A DNA stretch of 64,000 nt from Streptomyces sp. NBC_00691 (GTDB taxonomy: Bacteria; Actinomycetota; Actinomycetes; Streptomycetales; Streptomycetaceae): contig NZ_CP109007.1 of NCBI RefSeq assembly GCF_036226665.1, positions 2,458,501 through 2,522,500 of the forward strand. Reading direction: 5' to 3'. The first letter of the stretch is position 1; the number at the start of each line of letters is the position of its first letter. A model generated the notes under the pieces. That model did no database searches. It was not told where the DNA came from and was given only the letters and a program-made list of their open reading frames with translations. A program made the position numbers and the translations under genes. Below are positions 1 through 9,018 of the stretch, one piece after another.

Positions 1-900
1 CTCGGCTACGAGCGGCCCGTACGACTGCGCCAGCGCAGCGCGGGCCTCGTCGGCCTCATCACCCCCGAACTGGACAACCCGATCTTCCCCGCGCTCGCGC
101 AGGTCATCGGGCAGGCCCTGACCCGGCAGGGGTACACCCCGGTGCTCGCCACCCAGACCCCCGGCGGGTCCACCGAGGACGAGCTCACCGACATGCTGGT
201 CGAGCGGGGCGTCGCCGGCATCATCTTCGTCTCCGGACTGCACGCCGACACCACCGCCGACATGACGCGCTACGACCAGCTGCGCGGCAAGGGTGTCCCG
301 TACGTCCTCCTCAACGGCTTCTCCCCCAAGGTGCAGGCGCCCTTCGTCTCCCCCGACGACCGGGCCGCGATGCGGCTCGCGGTGACGCACCTGGCCGCGC
401 TCGGGCACACCAGGATCGGGCTCGCCGTCGGGCCGAAGCGGTTCGTGCCGGTGCTCCGCAAGATAGAGGGCTTCCAGCAGGGTATGCAGGAGCGGCTCGG
501 CCTGGGGTTCGAGGAGTCCGAGGAGCTGATCCAGCACTCCCTCTACACCCTCGAAGGCGGCCAGGCCGCGGCCGGGGCCCTGATCTCCCGCGGCTGCACG
601 GCGGTGGTCTGCGCGAGCGACATGATGGCGCTCGGCGCGATCCGGGCCGCACGCCAGCAAGGGCTCGACGTCCCCCGGGACGTCTCCGTCGTCGGCTTCG
701 ACGACTCTCCCCTCATAGCGTTCACCGATCCGCCGCTGACCACCATCCGGCAGCCCGTGCAGGCGATGGGGCAGGCCGCGGTCCGCGCACTGCTCGAAGA
801 GGTCGGGGGCACCCCCGCCCCGCACTCCGAGTTCGTCTTCATGCCCGAGCTGGTCGTCCGCGGGTCGACGGCCTCGGCCCCGCCCGCCGCGCGCGCCTGA
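1..900 (+). CDS. malR: LacI/GalR-family regulator, MalR-like (5' end outside window)
   Basis: The reading frame is open from base 1, so the N-terminal helix-turn-helix lies before the window. What remains begins at the hinge (LGYERPVRLRQRS) and covers the whole periplasmic-binding-protein-like effector domain. Family hallmarks are visible: GLVGLITPELDNPIFP at the domain start, GHTRIGLAVGP, AVVCASDMMALGAIRAA, and the C-terminal DVSVVGFDDSPLIAFTDPPLTT block. Such proteins repress sugar-uptake operons and release DNA when sugar binds. The sequence and its place upstream of a PAP2 gene and glnE match what I recall of Streptomyces MalR/Reg1, repressor of maltose uptake. The family assignment is firm; the maltose role is inference because no malEFG genes are in view. 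Confidence 0.8.
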   Translation, partial: LGYERPVRLRQRSAGLVGLITPELDNPIFPALAQVIGQALTRQGYTPVLATQTPGGSTEDELTDMLVERGVAGIIFVSGLHADTTADMTRYDQLRGKGVPYVLLNGFSPKVQAPFVSPDDRAAMRLAVTHLAALGHTRIGLAVGPKRFVPVLRKIEGFQQGMQERLGLGFEESEELIQHSLYTLEGGQAAAGALISRGCTAVVCASDMMALGAIRAARQQGLDVPRDVSVVGFDDSPLIAFTDPPLTTIRQPVQAMGQAAVRALLEEVGGTPAPHSEFVFMPELVVRGSTASAPPAARA

Positions 901-1091
901 CCGCCGCGCGCCGGCCCGGCGCCCGACCCCCCACCGACCTGCCCCGCCCCGTGCCCGACCTGCCCCCCTGCCTGTTCCCGACCCCTACGGCACCCTCCCC
1001 ACGACCTCATTCCTGAGGTGGACCGGGTGCGCCCCGAACCCGTCGGAGGGATGATCGGTCGGGGGGCGGCGATCTGGCAGACTCTCTCCCT

Positions 1092-2072
1092 ATGGGTGAA
1101 ACGACCGTGAAGAGTTTGGACAACCGGACGACCCCGTCGTCACCCACCGTGGCCGACGGCAGGTTCGCGCGCCTCCGTGCGCGCGCGCCCAGACGCCCCA
1201 CGATCTGGTTCGAGGTCCTGCTCATCGCCGTGAGCTACTGGACGTACTCGCTCATCCGCAACGCGGTGCCGGAGCAGAAGACCCAGGCGCTCAAGAACGC
1301 CGACTGGATCTGGCAGGCGGAGGAGTCCCTCGGGCTGGCCTTCGAGCACGCGGTCAACCACGCCGTGAACTCGGTGACGTGGCTGATCGTGTCGATGAAC
1401 TACTACTACGCGACGCTGCACTTCATCGTGACCATCGGTGTGCTCGTGTGGCTGTACCGATGGCACCCGGGCCGTTACGCGGCGTTCCGGACCGTCCTGT
1501 TCGCCACCACCGGTGTGGCCCTGGTCGGTTACTACCTGTACCCGCTCGCGCCGCCCCGGCTCATGAACGGCCAGGACTTCGTCGACACGGTGCTCGTCCA
1601 CCACACCTGGGGCTCGATGGCCTCGGGCAACCTCAAGCACGTGTCGAACCAGTACGCGGCGATGCCGTCGATGCACATCGGCTGGTCCCTCTGGTGCGGC
1701 CTGACCATCTTCCTCCTGGCCAAGGCGCCCTGGGCGAAGATCCTGGGCCTGCTCTACCCGATGGCGACCCTCGTCGTCATCGTCGCCACCGCCAACCACT
1801 TCTGGCTGGACGCGGTGGGCGGCATGATCTGCCTCGGCTTCGGCTTCGCCGTCTCCTACTTCTGGTACGGCTCCCGCCCGCACCGCCTGCCCAAGCTGGT
1901 CGAGCCCATGCCGGGCGCGGTGACGCGGAGCGGCCCGCCTCCGAAGGCGGAGGCGGACCGCGAGGACGAGAAGGCCGACGTCGTCCCGGCGAACGGGCAG
2001 GCCGCCGGGACGGACGGGGCCGAGAAGACCGCGGCCGCCGACACGGAGCGCCCGGTCAGTTCCCGTAGGTGA
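1092..2072 (+). CDS. PAP2-superfamily integral membrane protein
   Basis: This 326-residue protein has about six membrane segments and a soluble charged C-terminal tail (residues ~265-326, rich in E, K, A). PAP2/inositolphosphotransferase motifs are present: YYLYPLAPPRLM around residue 150, AMPSMHIGWSLW around 197 (phosphatase motif with catalytic His) and ATANHFWLDAVGG around 236 (second catalytic His and Asp). Members dephosphorylate lipid phosphates or transfer phospho-headgroups at the membrane. The substrate cannot be read from sequence. No Shine-Dalgarno is evident (CTCTCTCCCT precedes ATG) and a possible -10 hexamer lies 8 nt upstream, so a leaderless transcript is plausible. Its end overlaps the opposing amidohydrolase remnant by 17 nt. 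Confidence 0.85.
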   Translation: MGETTVKSLDNRTTPSSPTVADGRFARLRARAPRRPTIWFEVLLIAVSYWTYSLIRNAVPEQKTQALKNADWIWQAEESLGLAFEHAVNHAVNSVTWLIVSMNYYYATLHFIVTIGVLVWLYRWHPGRYAAFRTVLFATTGVALVGYYLYPLAPPRLMNGQDFVDTVLVHHTWGSMASGNLKHVSNQYAAMPSMHIGWSLWCGLTIFLLAKAPWAKILGLLYPMATLVVIVATANHFWLDAVGGMICLGFGFAVSYFWYGSRPHRLPKLVEPMPGAVTRSGPPPKAEADREDEKADVVPANGQAAGTDGAEKTAAADTERPVSSRR

Positions 2073-2457
2073 TCCGGCCGCCGGCGACGGTGAGGCGGAT
2101 CGGGGCGTTCTCCGTCTCGTCCGCCGGTGCCAGGACCGGATCCACGGCGAAGGCGGTGAGGTCGGCCCGGAGGCCCGGGGCGATCCGCCCGGCGATCCGC
2201 TCCTCCCCCGCCGCGACGGCCGCGTGCGTGGTCATCCCCTCCAGGGCCATCAGACCCGTGAGCCCGTGCCCGCGTACCTCCGCCTCTACGACGGACACTC
2301 GGTCCTGGCCGCCCAGCCGTACGCCGAGCGGGGCGCCGCCGAGGACGTCCTCGATCAGGTCGTGGTGGACGGGGCGGCCGCCGAAGACGTTATGGTCGAG
2401 GCCGAAGCCGATGATCCAGCCGTCGCGGCGCTCGGCGTCGCGCAGGGCGACTTCAGC
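2056..2457 (-). pseudogene. amidohydrolase (YtcJ-like) remnant, both ends of a domain joined
   Basis: Read on the minus strand, about 44 residues resemble an early part of the amidohydrolase-3/YtcJ family (RRDGWIIGFGLDHNVFGGRP, ~2457-2326). They run straight into a typical C-terminal end (ALEGMTTHAAVAAGEERI, then AGRIAPGLRADLTAFAVDPV, ~2322-2056) in one open frame. The metal-binding core that should separate these parts, some 300-400 residues in the family, is missing, as are the first ~65 residues and the start codon. It is therefore a deletion derivative. The stop codon is intact and overlaps the end of the PAP2 gene. Exact boundaries are estimates from motif recognition. Confidence 0.65.
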
Positions 2458-2700
2458 GTCCCCCAGATCGCCAGACGACTCGGTGTGCAGACGGCTTCGG
2501 TGTACCACCATGTGGACGGCCGGGACGGCATCGTGGAGCTGCTGCGGGAGCGGATCTGCGCCGCCATCGACAGCGGCACTCTCGACGGACGGCCGTGGGA
2601 CGCGGCCGTCGCCGCCTGGGCGCGCTCCTACCGGGCCGCCTTCGCCGCCCACCCGAAGGCCATCCCGCTGCTCACCACCTCACCGGTGCGCGCCCCCAGG
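2446..2700 (+). pseudogene. TetR-family regulator remnant, truncated at both ends
   Basis: About 85 codons on the plus strand read GDFSVPQIARRLGVQTASVY and HHVDGRDGIVELLRERI, the classic TetR recognition helix, followed by DAAVAAWARSYRAAFAAHPK and IPLLTTSPVRAP, typical of the TetR_C effector domain. The first helix with a start codon is missing upstream and the remaining effector half is missing downstream, where sequence passes directly into the 3' end of glnE on the other strand. It abuts the amidohydrolase remnant head to head, so the pair probably descends from a regulator divergently transcribed from its target gene. Non-functional as a regulator. Confidence 0.7.
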
Positions 2701-2759
2701 GTGCGCCGTCTCTTCCGGACGGGGCCGGCGCGCTCCTTCCGCGCAGCCGGCCCGGGCGG

Positions 2760-5700
2760 CTACGCCCCGTAGAACAGCTCCTCGACGACGGCGCGGGCCC
2801 GGCGGGTGATCCGCCGGTAGTCGTCGACCATCTCGCCGACATGACCGGACTCGTATCCCAAGTACCTTCCGACCGCCGCGAGTTCACGCGGATCCGAGGG
2901 GAAGGTGTCGCCGGGCCGGCCGCGGACCAGCATCACCGCGTTGCGGACGCGGGTGGCGAGGACCCACGCCTCGTCCAGGGTCTGCGCCTCCTCCGTCGGG
3001 ACGAGGCCGGCCGCGTGGGCCGCCCCGAGCGCCTCGCGCGTACGGGTCGTCCGCAGCCCCGACTCCACCCAGCCGTGCTGCATCTGGAGCAGCTGCACCG
3101 TCCACTCGACGTCGCTCAGACCGCCCCGCCCCAGCTTGGCGTGGAGGGTCGGGTCGGCGCCGCGCGGCAGCCGCTCGGACTCCATCCGGGCCTTGAGGCG
3201 GCGGATCTCACGGACGGCGTCCTCGCCGAGACCCTCGGCCGGATAGCGCAGCGGGTCGACGAGTTCGATGAACCGGTCTCCCAACTCACGGTCGCCCGCG
3301 ATGGGTTCGGCGCGCAGCAGCGCCTGGCTCTCCCAGACGAGGGACCAGCGGTGGTAGTAGGCCGCGTACGACTTCAGGGTGCGGACCAGGGGGCCGCTCT
3401 TGCCCTCCGGCCTGAGGTCGGCGTCGATCAGCAACGGCGGGTCGGCGGTGGGGAGCTGGAGCAGTCGCCGCATCTCGGCGACCACCTTGTTCGCGGCCCT
3501 GGCCGCCTCCTGCTCGTCGACGCCCTGACGCGGCTCGTGCACGAACAGGACGTCGGCGTCGGAGCCGTACCCCAGCTCGTGACCGCCGAAGCGGCCCATG
3601 CCGATGACGGCGAACCGGGTGGGCAGTTCGTCGCCCCACTCGGCGCGCACGGCGGCCCGCAGGGCGCCCGCGATCGTCGCCGCGTTGAGATCGGTGACGG
3701 CCTCCCCCACCCGGTCGACCAGGGCGCCCGGGTCGGGCTCGCGGGGGCTGTCCTCGGTGCCGTACGAGCCGATGAGGTCGGCCGCCGCGGTCCGGAACAG
3801 CTCCCGGCGGCGCACCCCGCGGGCCGCCGCGACGGCCTGCTCGGCGTCGGACGCGCGGCCCACCGCGGCCAGGACCTCCTGCTCCAGGTGGTCCCTGCCG
3901 CGCGGCTTCAGACCCTCCGGGTCGCCGAGCAGCGCGACCGCCTCGGGGGCGCGCAGCAGCAGGTCGGGCGCGAGGCGACCGGCGGAGAGGACCCGGGCGA
4001 GGTTCTCGGCGGCGGCGCCCTCGTCGCGGAGCAGCCGCAGGTACCAGGGGGTCTTGCCGAGGGCGTCCGAGACCTTGCGGAAGCCGAGCAGGCCGGCGTC
4101 CGGGTCGGCCGAGTCCGCGAACCAGCCGAGCAGCACCGGGAGCAGCGTCCGCTGGATCGCGGCCTTGCGGCTGACCCCGGAGGCCAGGGCCTCCAGGTGG
4201 CGCAGGGCGGCGGCGGGGTCCTCGTACCCCAGCGCTTCGAGCCGCTGTCCCGCGGCCTTCGGACTGAGCCGGATCTCGCCGGGGGCGAGCTGGGCGACGG
4301 CGTCGAGCAGCGGCCGGTAGAAGATCTTCTCGTGCAGGCGGCGGACGACGGCCGCATGCCGCTTCCACTCCTTGTTCAGCTCGGCGACCGGGTCGGTGCG
4401 CAGTCCGAGCGAGCGGCCGAGGCGGCGCAGGTCGGCCTCGTCCTCGGGGACGAGGTGGGTACGGCGCAGCCGGTAGAGCTGGATGCGGTGCTCCATGGCC
4501 CGCAGGAAGCGGTAGGCCTCGTCGAGCTGGGCGGCGTCGGCCCGGCCGACGTAGCCGCCGGCGGCGAGGGCGGCGAGCGCGTCGAGGGTGGTGCCGCTGT
4601 GCAGTCCGGCGTCGTTGCGGCCGTGCACGAGCTGGAGGAGCTGGACGGCGAACTCGACGTCGCGGAGACCGCCGGGGCCGAGCTTGAGCTCGCGGTCGAC
4701 CTGCGCGGCGGGAATGTTGTCGACGACCCGGCGGCGCATCTTCTGGACGTCGGGGACGAAGTTCTCCCGCTCGGCGGCCTGCCAGACCAGCGGGGACACG
4801 GCGTCGATGTAGTCGGCGCCGAGCTCCGGGTCGCCGGCCACCGCGCGCGCCTTGAGCAGCGCCTGGAACTCCCAGGTCTTCGCCCAGCGCTGGTAGTACG
4901 CGAGGTGGGAGGAGAGCGTCCTGACGAGGGGGCCGTTGCGGCCCTCGGGGCGCAGATTGGCGTCGACCGGCCAGATCGTGCCCTCGACGGTGGTCTCCGA
5001 GCAGATCCGCATCAGGTGCGAGGCGAGCCGGGTCGCGGCCTGCATGGCCTTGGCCTCGCCTCCTTCCCGGTCGCCGACCTCATGGGCCGGCTCCCCCACG
5101 AAGATCACGTCCACGTCGGAGACGTAGTTCAGCTCGTGCCCGCCGCACTTGCCCATCGCGATCACGGCCAGCCGGCACAGCGCGGCGTCGGCGGGCGCCG
5201 CCGTGCGGGCGATGGCGAGCGCCGCGCGCAGGGTCGCCGTCGCCAGGTCGGCCAGCTCGGCGGCGGTCTCGGCGACGTCGATGGTGCCGCACACGTCACG
5301 GGCCGCTATGGCCATCAGGCACCGGCGGTAGGCGACCCTCAGCGAGTCCGTGTCGGTGGCCTCGGCGAGACCCCGCTCGAACTCGGCGACCCCCGGGTGC
5401 AGGTCGGTGGCCTCGTACGTGACGAGGGACTCCCAGTCGCGCGGGTGCCGGGCCAGATGGTCGGCGAGCGCCTCGGAGGCGCCGAGCACCCCGAGGAGCC
5501 GGTCCCGGAACGGCTTGGCCGCGAGCAGGGTGGTCGTGAAGGTCTGCCGCTCGGTCTCGGGCTGCGCCTCGACGAGCCGCACGAGACCGCGCAGGGCGAG
5601 GTCGGGGTCGGCGGTCGCCCCGAGGGCGTCGAGGAGGACGGAGTCGCCGCGCAGCGTGGACAGCTCGGGCACGTCCAGGAGCCGCTCCGCCCCCGACGGG

Positions 5701-5762
5701 TCGGTGAATCCGTGCCGCAGCAGACGTGAGAACGTGCTGCTCCTGCGTCCCGGCACCGTCAT
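2760..5762 (-). CDS. glnE: bifunctional glutamine synthetase adenylyltransferase/deadenylyltransferase
   Basis: The 1000-residue product has the duplicated GlnE architecture. An N-terminal nucleotidyltransferase domain has KCGGHELNYVSDVDVIFVGE and a following GlnD-like helical domain; a C-terminal copy has RFGGHELGYGSDADVLFVHE. Each carries the GS-D-x-D metal site. Both are followed by the family block (WPVDANLRPEGRNGPLVRT; LIDADLRPEGKSGPLVRTL). One half adds AMP to a tyrosine of glutamine synthetase I and the other removes it, in response to PII/nitrogen status. The ATG at 5762 (MTVPGRRSSTFSRLL) is chosen because residues before it are low complexity. A glnA2-like gene lies 5 kb away, and the glnE-glnA2 proximity is a general actinobacterial feature. 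Confidence 0.95.
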   Translation of the reverse strand: MTVPGRRSSTFSRLLRHGFTDPSGAERLLDVPELSTLRGDSVLLDALGATADPDLALRGLVRLVEAQPETERQTFTTTLLAAKPFRDRLLGVLGASEALADHLARHPRDWESLVTYEATDLHPGVAEFERGLAEATDTDSLRVAYRRCLMAIAARDVCGTIDVAETAAELADLATATLRAALAIARTAAPADAALCRLAVIAMGKCGGHELNYVSDVDVIFVGEPAHEVGDREGGEAKAMQAATRLASHLMRICSETTVEGTIWPVDANLRPEGRNGPLVRTLSSHLAYYQRWAKTWEFQALLKARAVAGDPELGADYIDAVSPLVWQAAERENFVPDVQKMRRRVVDNIPAAQVDRELKLGPGGLRDVEFAVQLLQLVHGRNDAGLHSGTTLDALAALAAGGYVGRADAAQLDEAYRFLRAMEHRIQLYRLRRTHLVPEDEADLRRLGRSLGLRTDPVAELNKEWKRHAAVVRRLHEKIFYRPLLDAVAQLAPGEIRLSPKAAGQRLEALGYEDPAAALRHLEALASGVSRKAAIQRTLLPVLLGWFADSADPDAGLLGFRKVSDALGKTPWYLRLLRDEGAAAENLARVLSAGRLAPDLLLRAPEAVALLGDPEGLKPRGRDHLEQEVLAAVGRASDAEQAVAAARGVRRRELFRTAAADLIGSYGTEDSPREPDPGALVDRVGEAVTDLNAATIAGALRAAVRAEWGDELPTRFAVIGMGRFGGHELGYGSDADVLFVHEPRQGVDEQEAARAANKVVAEMRRLLQLPTADPPLLIDADLRPEGKSGPLVRTLKSYAAYYHRWSLVWESQALLRAEPIAGDRELGDRFIELVDPLRYPAEGLGEDAVREIRRLKARMESERLPRGADPTLHAKLGRGGLSDVEWTVQLLQMQHGWVESGLRTTRTREALGAAHAAGLVPTEEAQTLDEAWVLATRVRNAVMLVRGRPGDTFPSDPRELAAVGRYLGYESGHVGEMVDDYRRITRRARAVVEELFYGA

Positions 5763-5967
5763 TCCGCCGCTCCCTCCGAGCAGGTCCGCCCCGGGGTCGG
5801 CCCCGGGACTCACCCCGGGTCGGAACCCGGGCGGATCGAGCCTATCCGGAGCGGGGGACGGGGGCTTTCAGGCCTTCGCTTCGCAGCGGATCACACGTGA
5901 TGTCCCGCACATCAATGGCTTTTCGAGGTCGATGAACCGTATTCCTTGAAAGTCCGTCTTGCTGGTG

Positions 5968-6125
5968 GCGGACCACCCCCGCCTGCCCGAACCCGCCGAA
6001 GCGACCCTGACGCGGACCCGACCGCATGCGCGGGACCACCCCGCCTGCCCGAGCCCGACCAGGCGACCCCTGAAGCCGCCCCGACCGCCAGCGCGGGACC
6101 GATCCGCCTGCCCGATCCTTGAAAG
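5968..6125. repeat. degenerate ~62-bp tandem repeat in the glnE/PIG-L gap
   Basis: The 376-bp gap between the divergent starts of glnE and the PIG-L gene holds about two and a half imperfect copies of a ~62-bp unit. Each copy begins GCGGGACCACCCCGCCTGCC or close to it, at about 5968, 6029 and 6091. In the first two copies this is followed by related GCGACCC..GACCGC blocks. The array is bracketed by exact direct repeats CCTTGAAAG at 5944-5952 and 6117-6125. A short palindrome ATCAC-AC-GTGAT sits at 5890-5901. The array may be a divergent promoter/regulatory region or simple slippage; function is unknown. Confidence 0.6.
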
Positions 6126-6138
6126 CGCGCCGCCGACC

Positions 6139-8307
6139 ATGCCCGTACGCCTCCGCCGCCGTCTCCCCCTGTCCCGCCGCAGAACCGTCTCCACCGCGGT
6201 CACGGCCGTCCTGGTGGGCGGCACCTTCGCCGGACTCCTGTCGGTGACCGGCGCCCCGAAGACGGCCGCGGCACAGACGGCGACTCCGCCCGGGACGGCG
6301 CCGACGGCCCCGGCCACGCCGCCGCGGGCCTCGGCCCCGTCGCCGGTCCCCATGGCCACCGGCCCGGACTCCCGGGACCCGGCCGCGGACCCGCGGCCCC
6401 CGGCGTCCGCGGCGGACTCCGTCACCTCGGTCATGCAGATCGTGGCGCACCCGGACGACGACCTGTTCTTCATGAACCCGGACATATCCCAGACCATCCG
6501 CTCCGGCACCCCGCTGGCCGCGGTGTACCTGACGGCCGGTGAGTCCGACGGCGTCAACGCCCGGCCCCGCGACGCCGCCGCCGTCACGGCCGACAAGGCG
6601 GGCTACGCCGAGGCCCGGCAGAACGGCATCCGTGCCGCGTACTCCGAGATGGCGACCGGCAGCCGGACCAGCCCCTGGGACCGGGTGGCGATACCCACGG
6701 CCGGCGGCGGCCTGGCCGAGCTCGACACCCTGCGCGCCGACCCGAAGGTCAAGCTGGTGTGGCTGCAGATACGCGAGGCCGGTTCGACCAACCAGTACCG
6801 CCCGCACAGCCTGAACGGCCTCTGGCACGGACTGATCGGCACCCTGGAGTCGCAGCGCTCCTCGGGCACCCCGGTCTCCGCCGACTTCCGGTACACGAAG
6901 GACGAGGTCGTGGCGACGATCGCCGGGCTGCTCGACCGGTTCCGCCCGACCTTCGTCCGGATGCAGGACCCGAGCCCCGGCATCGACCCCAAGACCGGGA
7001 AGGTCCGCGACCACCAGGACCACCTGTACGGGGCGAGGTTCGCCCAGGCCGCGCTCGCCCGGTACGCGGAACTGCCCGGACATCCGCGGGTCGGCGTGCA
7101 GAACTACCTCGGCTACCCCACCAGCGTCCTGCCGCACACGCTCGACCCCGAGACGGCGGGCGACAAGCTGAAGACCCTGAAGACCTACGCCTGGCTGGAC
7201 GGCGTCAACGACTGCGGGACGCCCGCGGGCTGCGGCGACCTGAAGGTGGCCGCGCGGCCCGCCGGACGCGGCTGGACCGCGACCGTGCGGTACGCCCGGG
7301 GCACCTCCACCTCCTGGGTGCAGCACGACCGTGACGGCGGGCTGCACGCCTTCTCCGTCCTCGACGGACAGCTCGCGGCCTGGCGGAAGCCGGCCGGCGG
7401 CGGCGCGTGGAACGGCCCGACCCTGCTGCCCGGCACGGGCATGGACACCGGGATCACATCGGTGTCGCTGCCCGACGGCCGGATCGCGGTCTACGGCACC
7501 CGGACGCTCCTCTCGGGCGGCCCGGCCGGCTACCGCCGCGAGGTCGTGAGCACCGAGCAGACGGCGCCCGGCGGCGCCTTCGGCCCGTGGCGCTCGCTCG
7601 GGACCCCCGAGCGGAACGACATGACCGGCACCTCGGACATCAGCGCGCCCGCCGTGACGGTGGACACCGACGGCCGCGCGACCCTGGTCCTGCGTGACAG
7701 CCTGCGCCGGCTGACCGCCCGCGCGCAGGACGCGGACGGCGGCTGGGGGCCGTGGCGGGTGCTCGGCGGCACGGACGTCGTCGGCGATCCGGTCGCGGTG
7801 AGCGACGGGAAGGGCAGGGGGTACGTCTTCGCGAGCACCCCGAAGACCGTTCTCCTCTGGGCCCAGCACGTGCCCGGCGGGCCGCTCACCGGTCCGGCGC
7901 TGACCGCGCTCCCGCCGACGACCCTGGCGCTGAGCGCGACGCCGGCGCCGAACGGCGACGGCGTACGGCTCTGGTTCCGCAAGCCGGCCTCCGGCGATCT
8001 GCGCAGCGCCGACTTCTCGGGCGTCGGCCCGGTCTCCCCGTTCACGGAGCTGCCCGGCGGCGTGGCGGGCTTCGGCCCGGTGAGCGGTGGCGGCGGACTC
8101 CTCGCGGTCCGGTCCCGGACCGGTTTCCTGGCGACGGCGCCGCACGGCAGGACGGGGGCGGCGGGGCCGGCCTGGAAGCTGGAGAGGTTCCTGTTCGCGG
8201 GCGCGCCGGACGCGGGGGCGGACGGGGTCGCGGCGATCGGTCTGGACGGCCGACTGCACTGGACGCCGGCGGTGCCGGGAGTGCCGGGAGTGCCGGCCGG
8301 ACGGTGA
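6139..8307 (+). CDS. secreted PIG-L family deacetylase with C-terminal repeat domain
   Basis: The 722-residue protein starts at the ATG at 6139. It has an arginine-rich n-region (RRRLPLSRRRTVS), a hydrophobic segment and an AxA cleavage region near residues 40-46, so it is exported, possibly by Tat. A Pro/Ala linker leads to the PIG-L/LmbE fold: AHPDDDLFFMNPD at ~100 is the zinc-binding motif, followed by AVYLTAGESDGVN and DHQDHLYGARFAQ. PIG-L enzymes remove N-acetyl groups from amino-sugar compounds. The C-terminal ~350 residues contain repeated W/G-rich strands (GGWGPWRVLGG, GAFGPWRSLGT) resembling a beta-propeller or lectin-like fold, perhaps binding cell-wall or carbohydrate. Substrate unknown. 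Confidence 0.85.
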   Translation: MPVRLRRRLPLSRRRTVSTAVTAVLVGGTFAGLLSVTGAPKTAAAQTATPPGTAPTAPATPPRASAPSPVPMATGPDSRDPAADPRPPASAADSVTSVMQIVAHPDDDLFFMNPDISQTIRSGTPLAAVYLTAGESDGVNARPRDAAAVTADKAGYAEARQNGIRAAYSEMATGSRTSPWDRVAIPTAGGGLAELDTLRADPKVKLVWLQIREAGSTNQYRPHSLNGLWHGLIGTLESQRSSGTPVSADFRYTKDEVVATIAGLLDRFRPTFVRMQDPSPGIDPKTGKVRDHQDHLYGARFAQAALARYAELPGHPRVGVQNYLGYPTSVLPHTLDPETAGDKLKTLKTYAWLDGVNDCGTPAGCGDLKVAARPAGRGWTATVRYARGTSTSWVQHDRDGGLHAFSVLDGQLAAWRKPAGGGAWNGPTLLPGTGMDTGITSVSLPDGRIAVYGTRTLLSGGPAGYRREVVSTEQTAPGGAFGPWRSLGTPERNDMTGTSDISAPAVTVDTDGRATLVLRDSLRRLTARAQDADGGWGPWRVLGGTDVVGDPVAVSDGKGRGYVFASTPKTVLLWAQHVPGGPLTGPALTALPPTTLALSATPAPNGDGVRLWFRKPASGDLRSADFSGVGPVSPFTELPGGVAGFGPVSGGGGLLAVRSRTGFLATAPHGRTGAAGPAWKLERFLFAGAPDAGADGVAAIGLDGRLHWTPAVPGVPGVPAGR

Positions 8308-8497
8308 GTCCCGGCGAACCGGCGGGCCGGCGGGCCACGGCGGGCGGTAGGTCCCTGCGAGCCGGCGGGCGGCGGCGGGCGGCGGGTCGTGGCGCGCGGT
8401 GGGTCGTGGCGGGCCGATGAGTTTCGCGCGCCGGTCCGGTCGTCATCTGTGAACAGCCGCCGCACGCGCGGCGGAGCAGGCGACGAAGGGAACGGCG

Positions 8498-9007
8498 ATG
8501 AATCCGCAGACCCCCCGGACGGCCCTCGACACCCGGTACAGCGACGACAAGGCGGGACCGGTCCCCTGGTCCGAGGCCCAGGCACGGCTCGCGGCGGCCG
8601 AGGTCTTCTGGCTGACGACCGTACGCCCCGACGGCCGCCCGCACGTGACCCCGCTGATCACCGTCTGGTCGGAGGGAGCCCTCCACTTCTGCACGGGCCC
8701 GGACGAGCGCAAGGCCCGCAATCTGGAGTCCCACACGTCGGTGGTCCTGACGACCGGCACGCCCGCGCTCGGCGAGGGCTTCGACCTCGTGGTCGAGGGC
8801 GAGGCGACCCGGGTGACGGACGGGGACCGGCTGGCGGCGCTCGCCGGGGCGTGGGTGGAGAAGTACGGCGAGGACTGGCGTTTCGAGGTGCGTGAGGGGG
8901 CGTTCCAGGGGGACGGTGGTACGGCCCTGGTGTTCGCCGTCGCGCCCCGCACGGCCTTCGGCTTCGCCAAGGGCGACCCCTTCGGACAGACCCGCTGGCG
9001 TTTCTGA
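8498..9007 (+). CDS. pyridoxamine 5'-phosphate oxidase-family flavin protein
   Basis: This 169-residue protein has a split-barrel FMN-binding fold. Recognisable parts are FWLTTVRPDGRPHVTPLITVW near residue 38, the strand LHFCTGPDERKARNLE, and the C-terminal end GFAKGDPFGQTRWRF typical of this subgroup. Members bind FMN or F420 and reduce small substrates; the specific substrate is unknown. A purine-rich stretch (GAAGGGAACGG) precedes the ATG. The next gene starts 11 nt after this stop, so the two are probably co-transcribed. Confidence 0.8.
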   Translation: MNPQTPRTALDTRYSDDKAGPVPWSEAQARLAAAEVFWLTTVRPDGRPHVTPLITVWSEGALHFCTGPDERKARNLESHTSVVLTTGTPALGEGFDLVVEGEATRVTDGDRLAALAGAWVEKYGEDWRFEVREGAFQGDGGTALVFAVAPRTAFGFAKGDPFGQTRWRF

Positions 9008-9018
9008 GGAGAACCCCT

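Noticed and set aside
2595..5729. A ~1000-codon open frame on the plus strand opposite glnE
   Set aside because: It is the mirror of glnE in a GC-rich genome where antisense frames stay open; composition is rich in Arg/Gly/Pro and no domain is recognisable.
5890..5901. ATCAC-AC-GTGAT palindrome before PIG-L
   Set aside because: Only 5-bp arms; too short to call as a regulatory site on its own.
5842..8259. Long minus-strand frame opposite the PIG-L gene
   Set aside because: Repeated Arg/Gly/Ala with no motif; the plus strand has signal peptide and catalytic motif.
8308..8497. GGCGGG-rich repeats after the PIG-L gene
   Set aside because: Low-complexity GC-rich DNA with no period or dyad that stands out.
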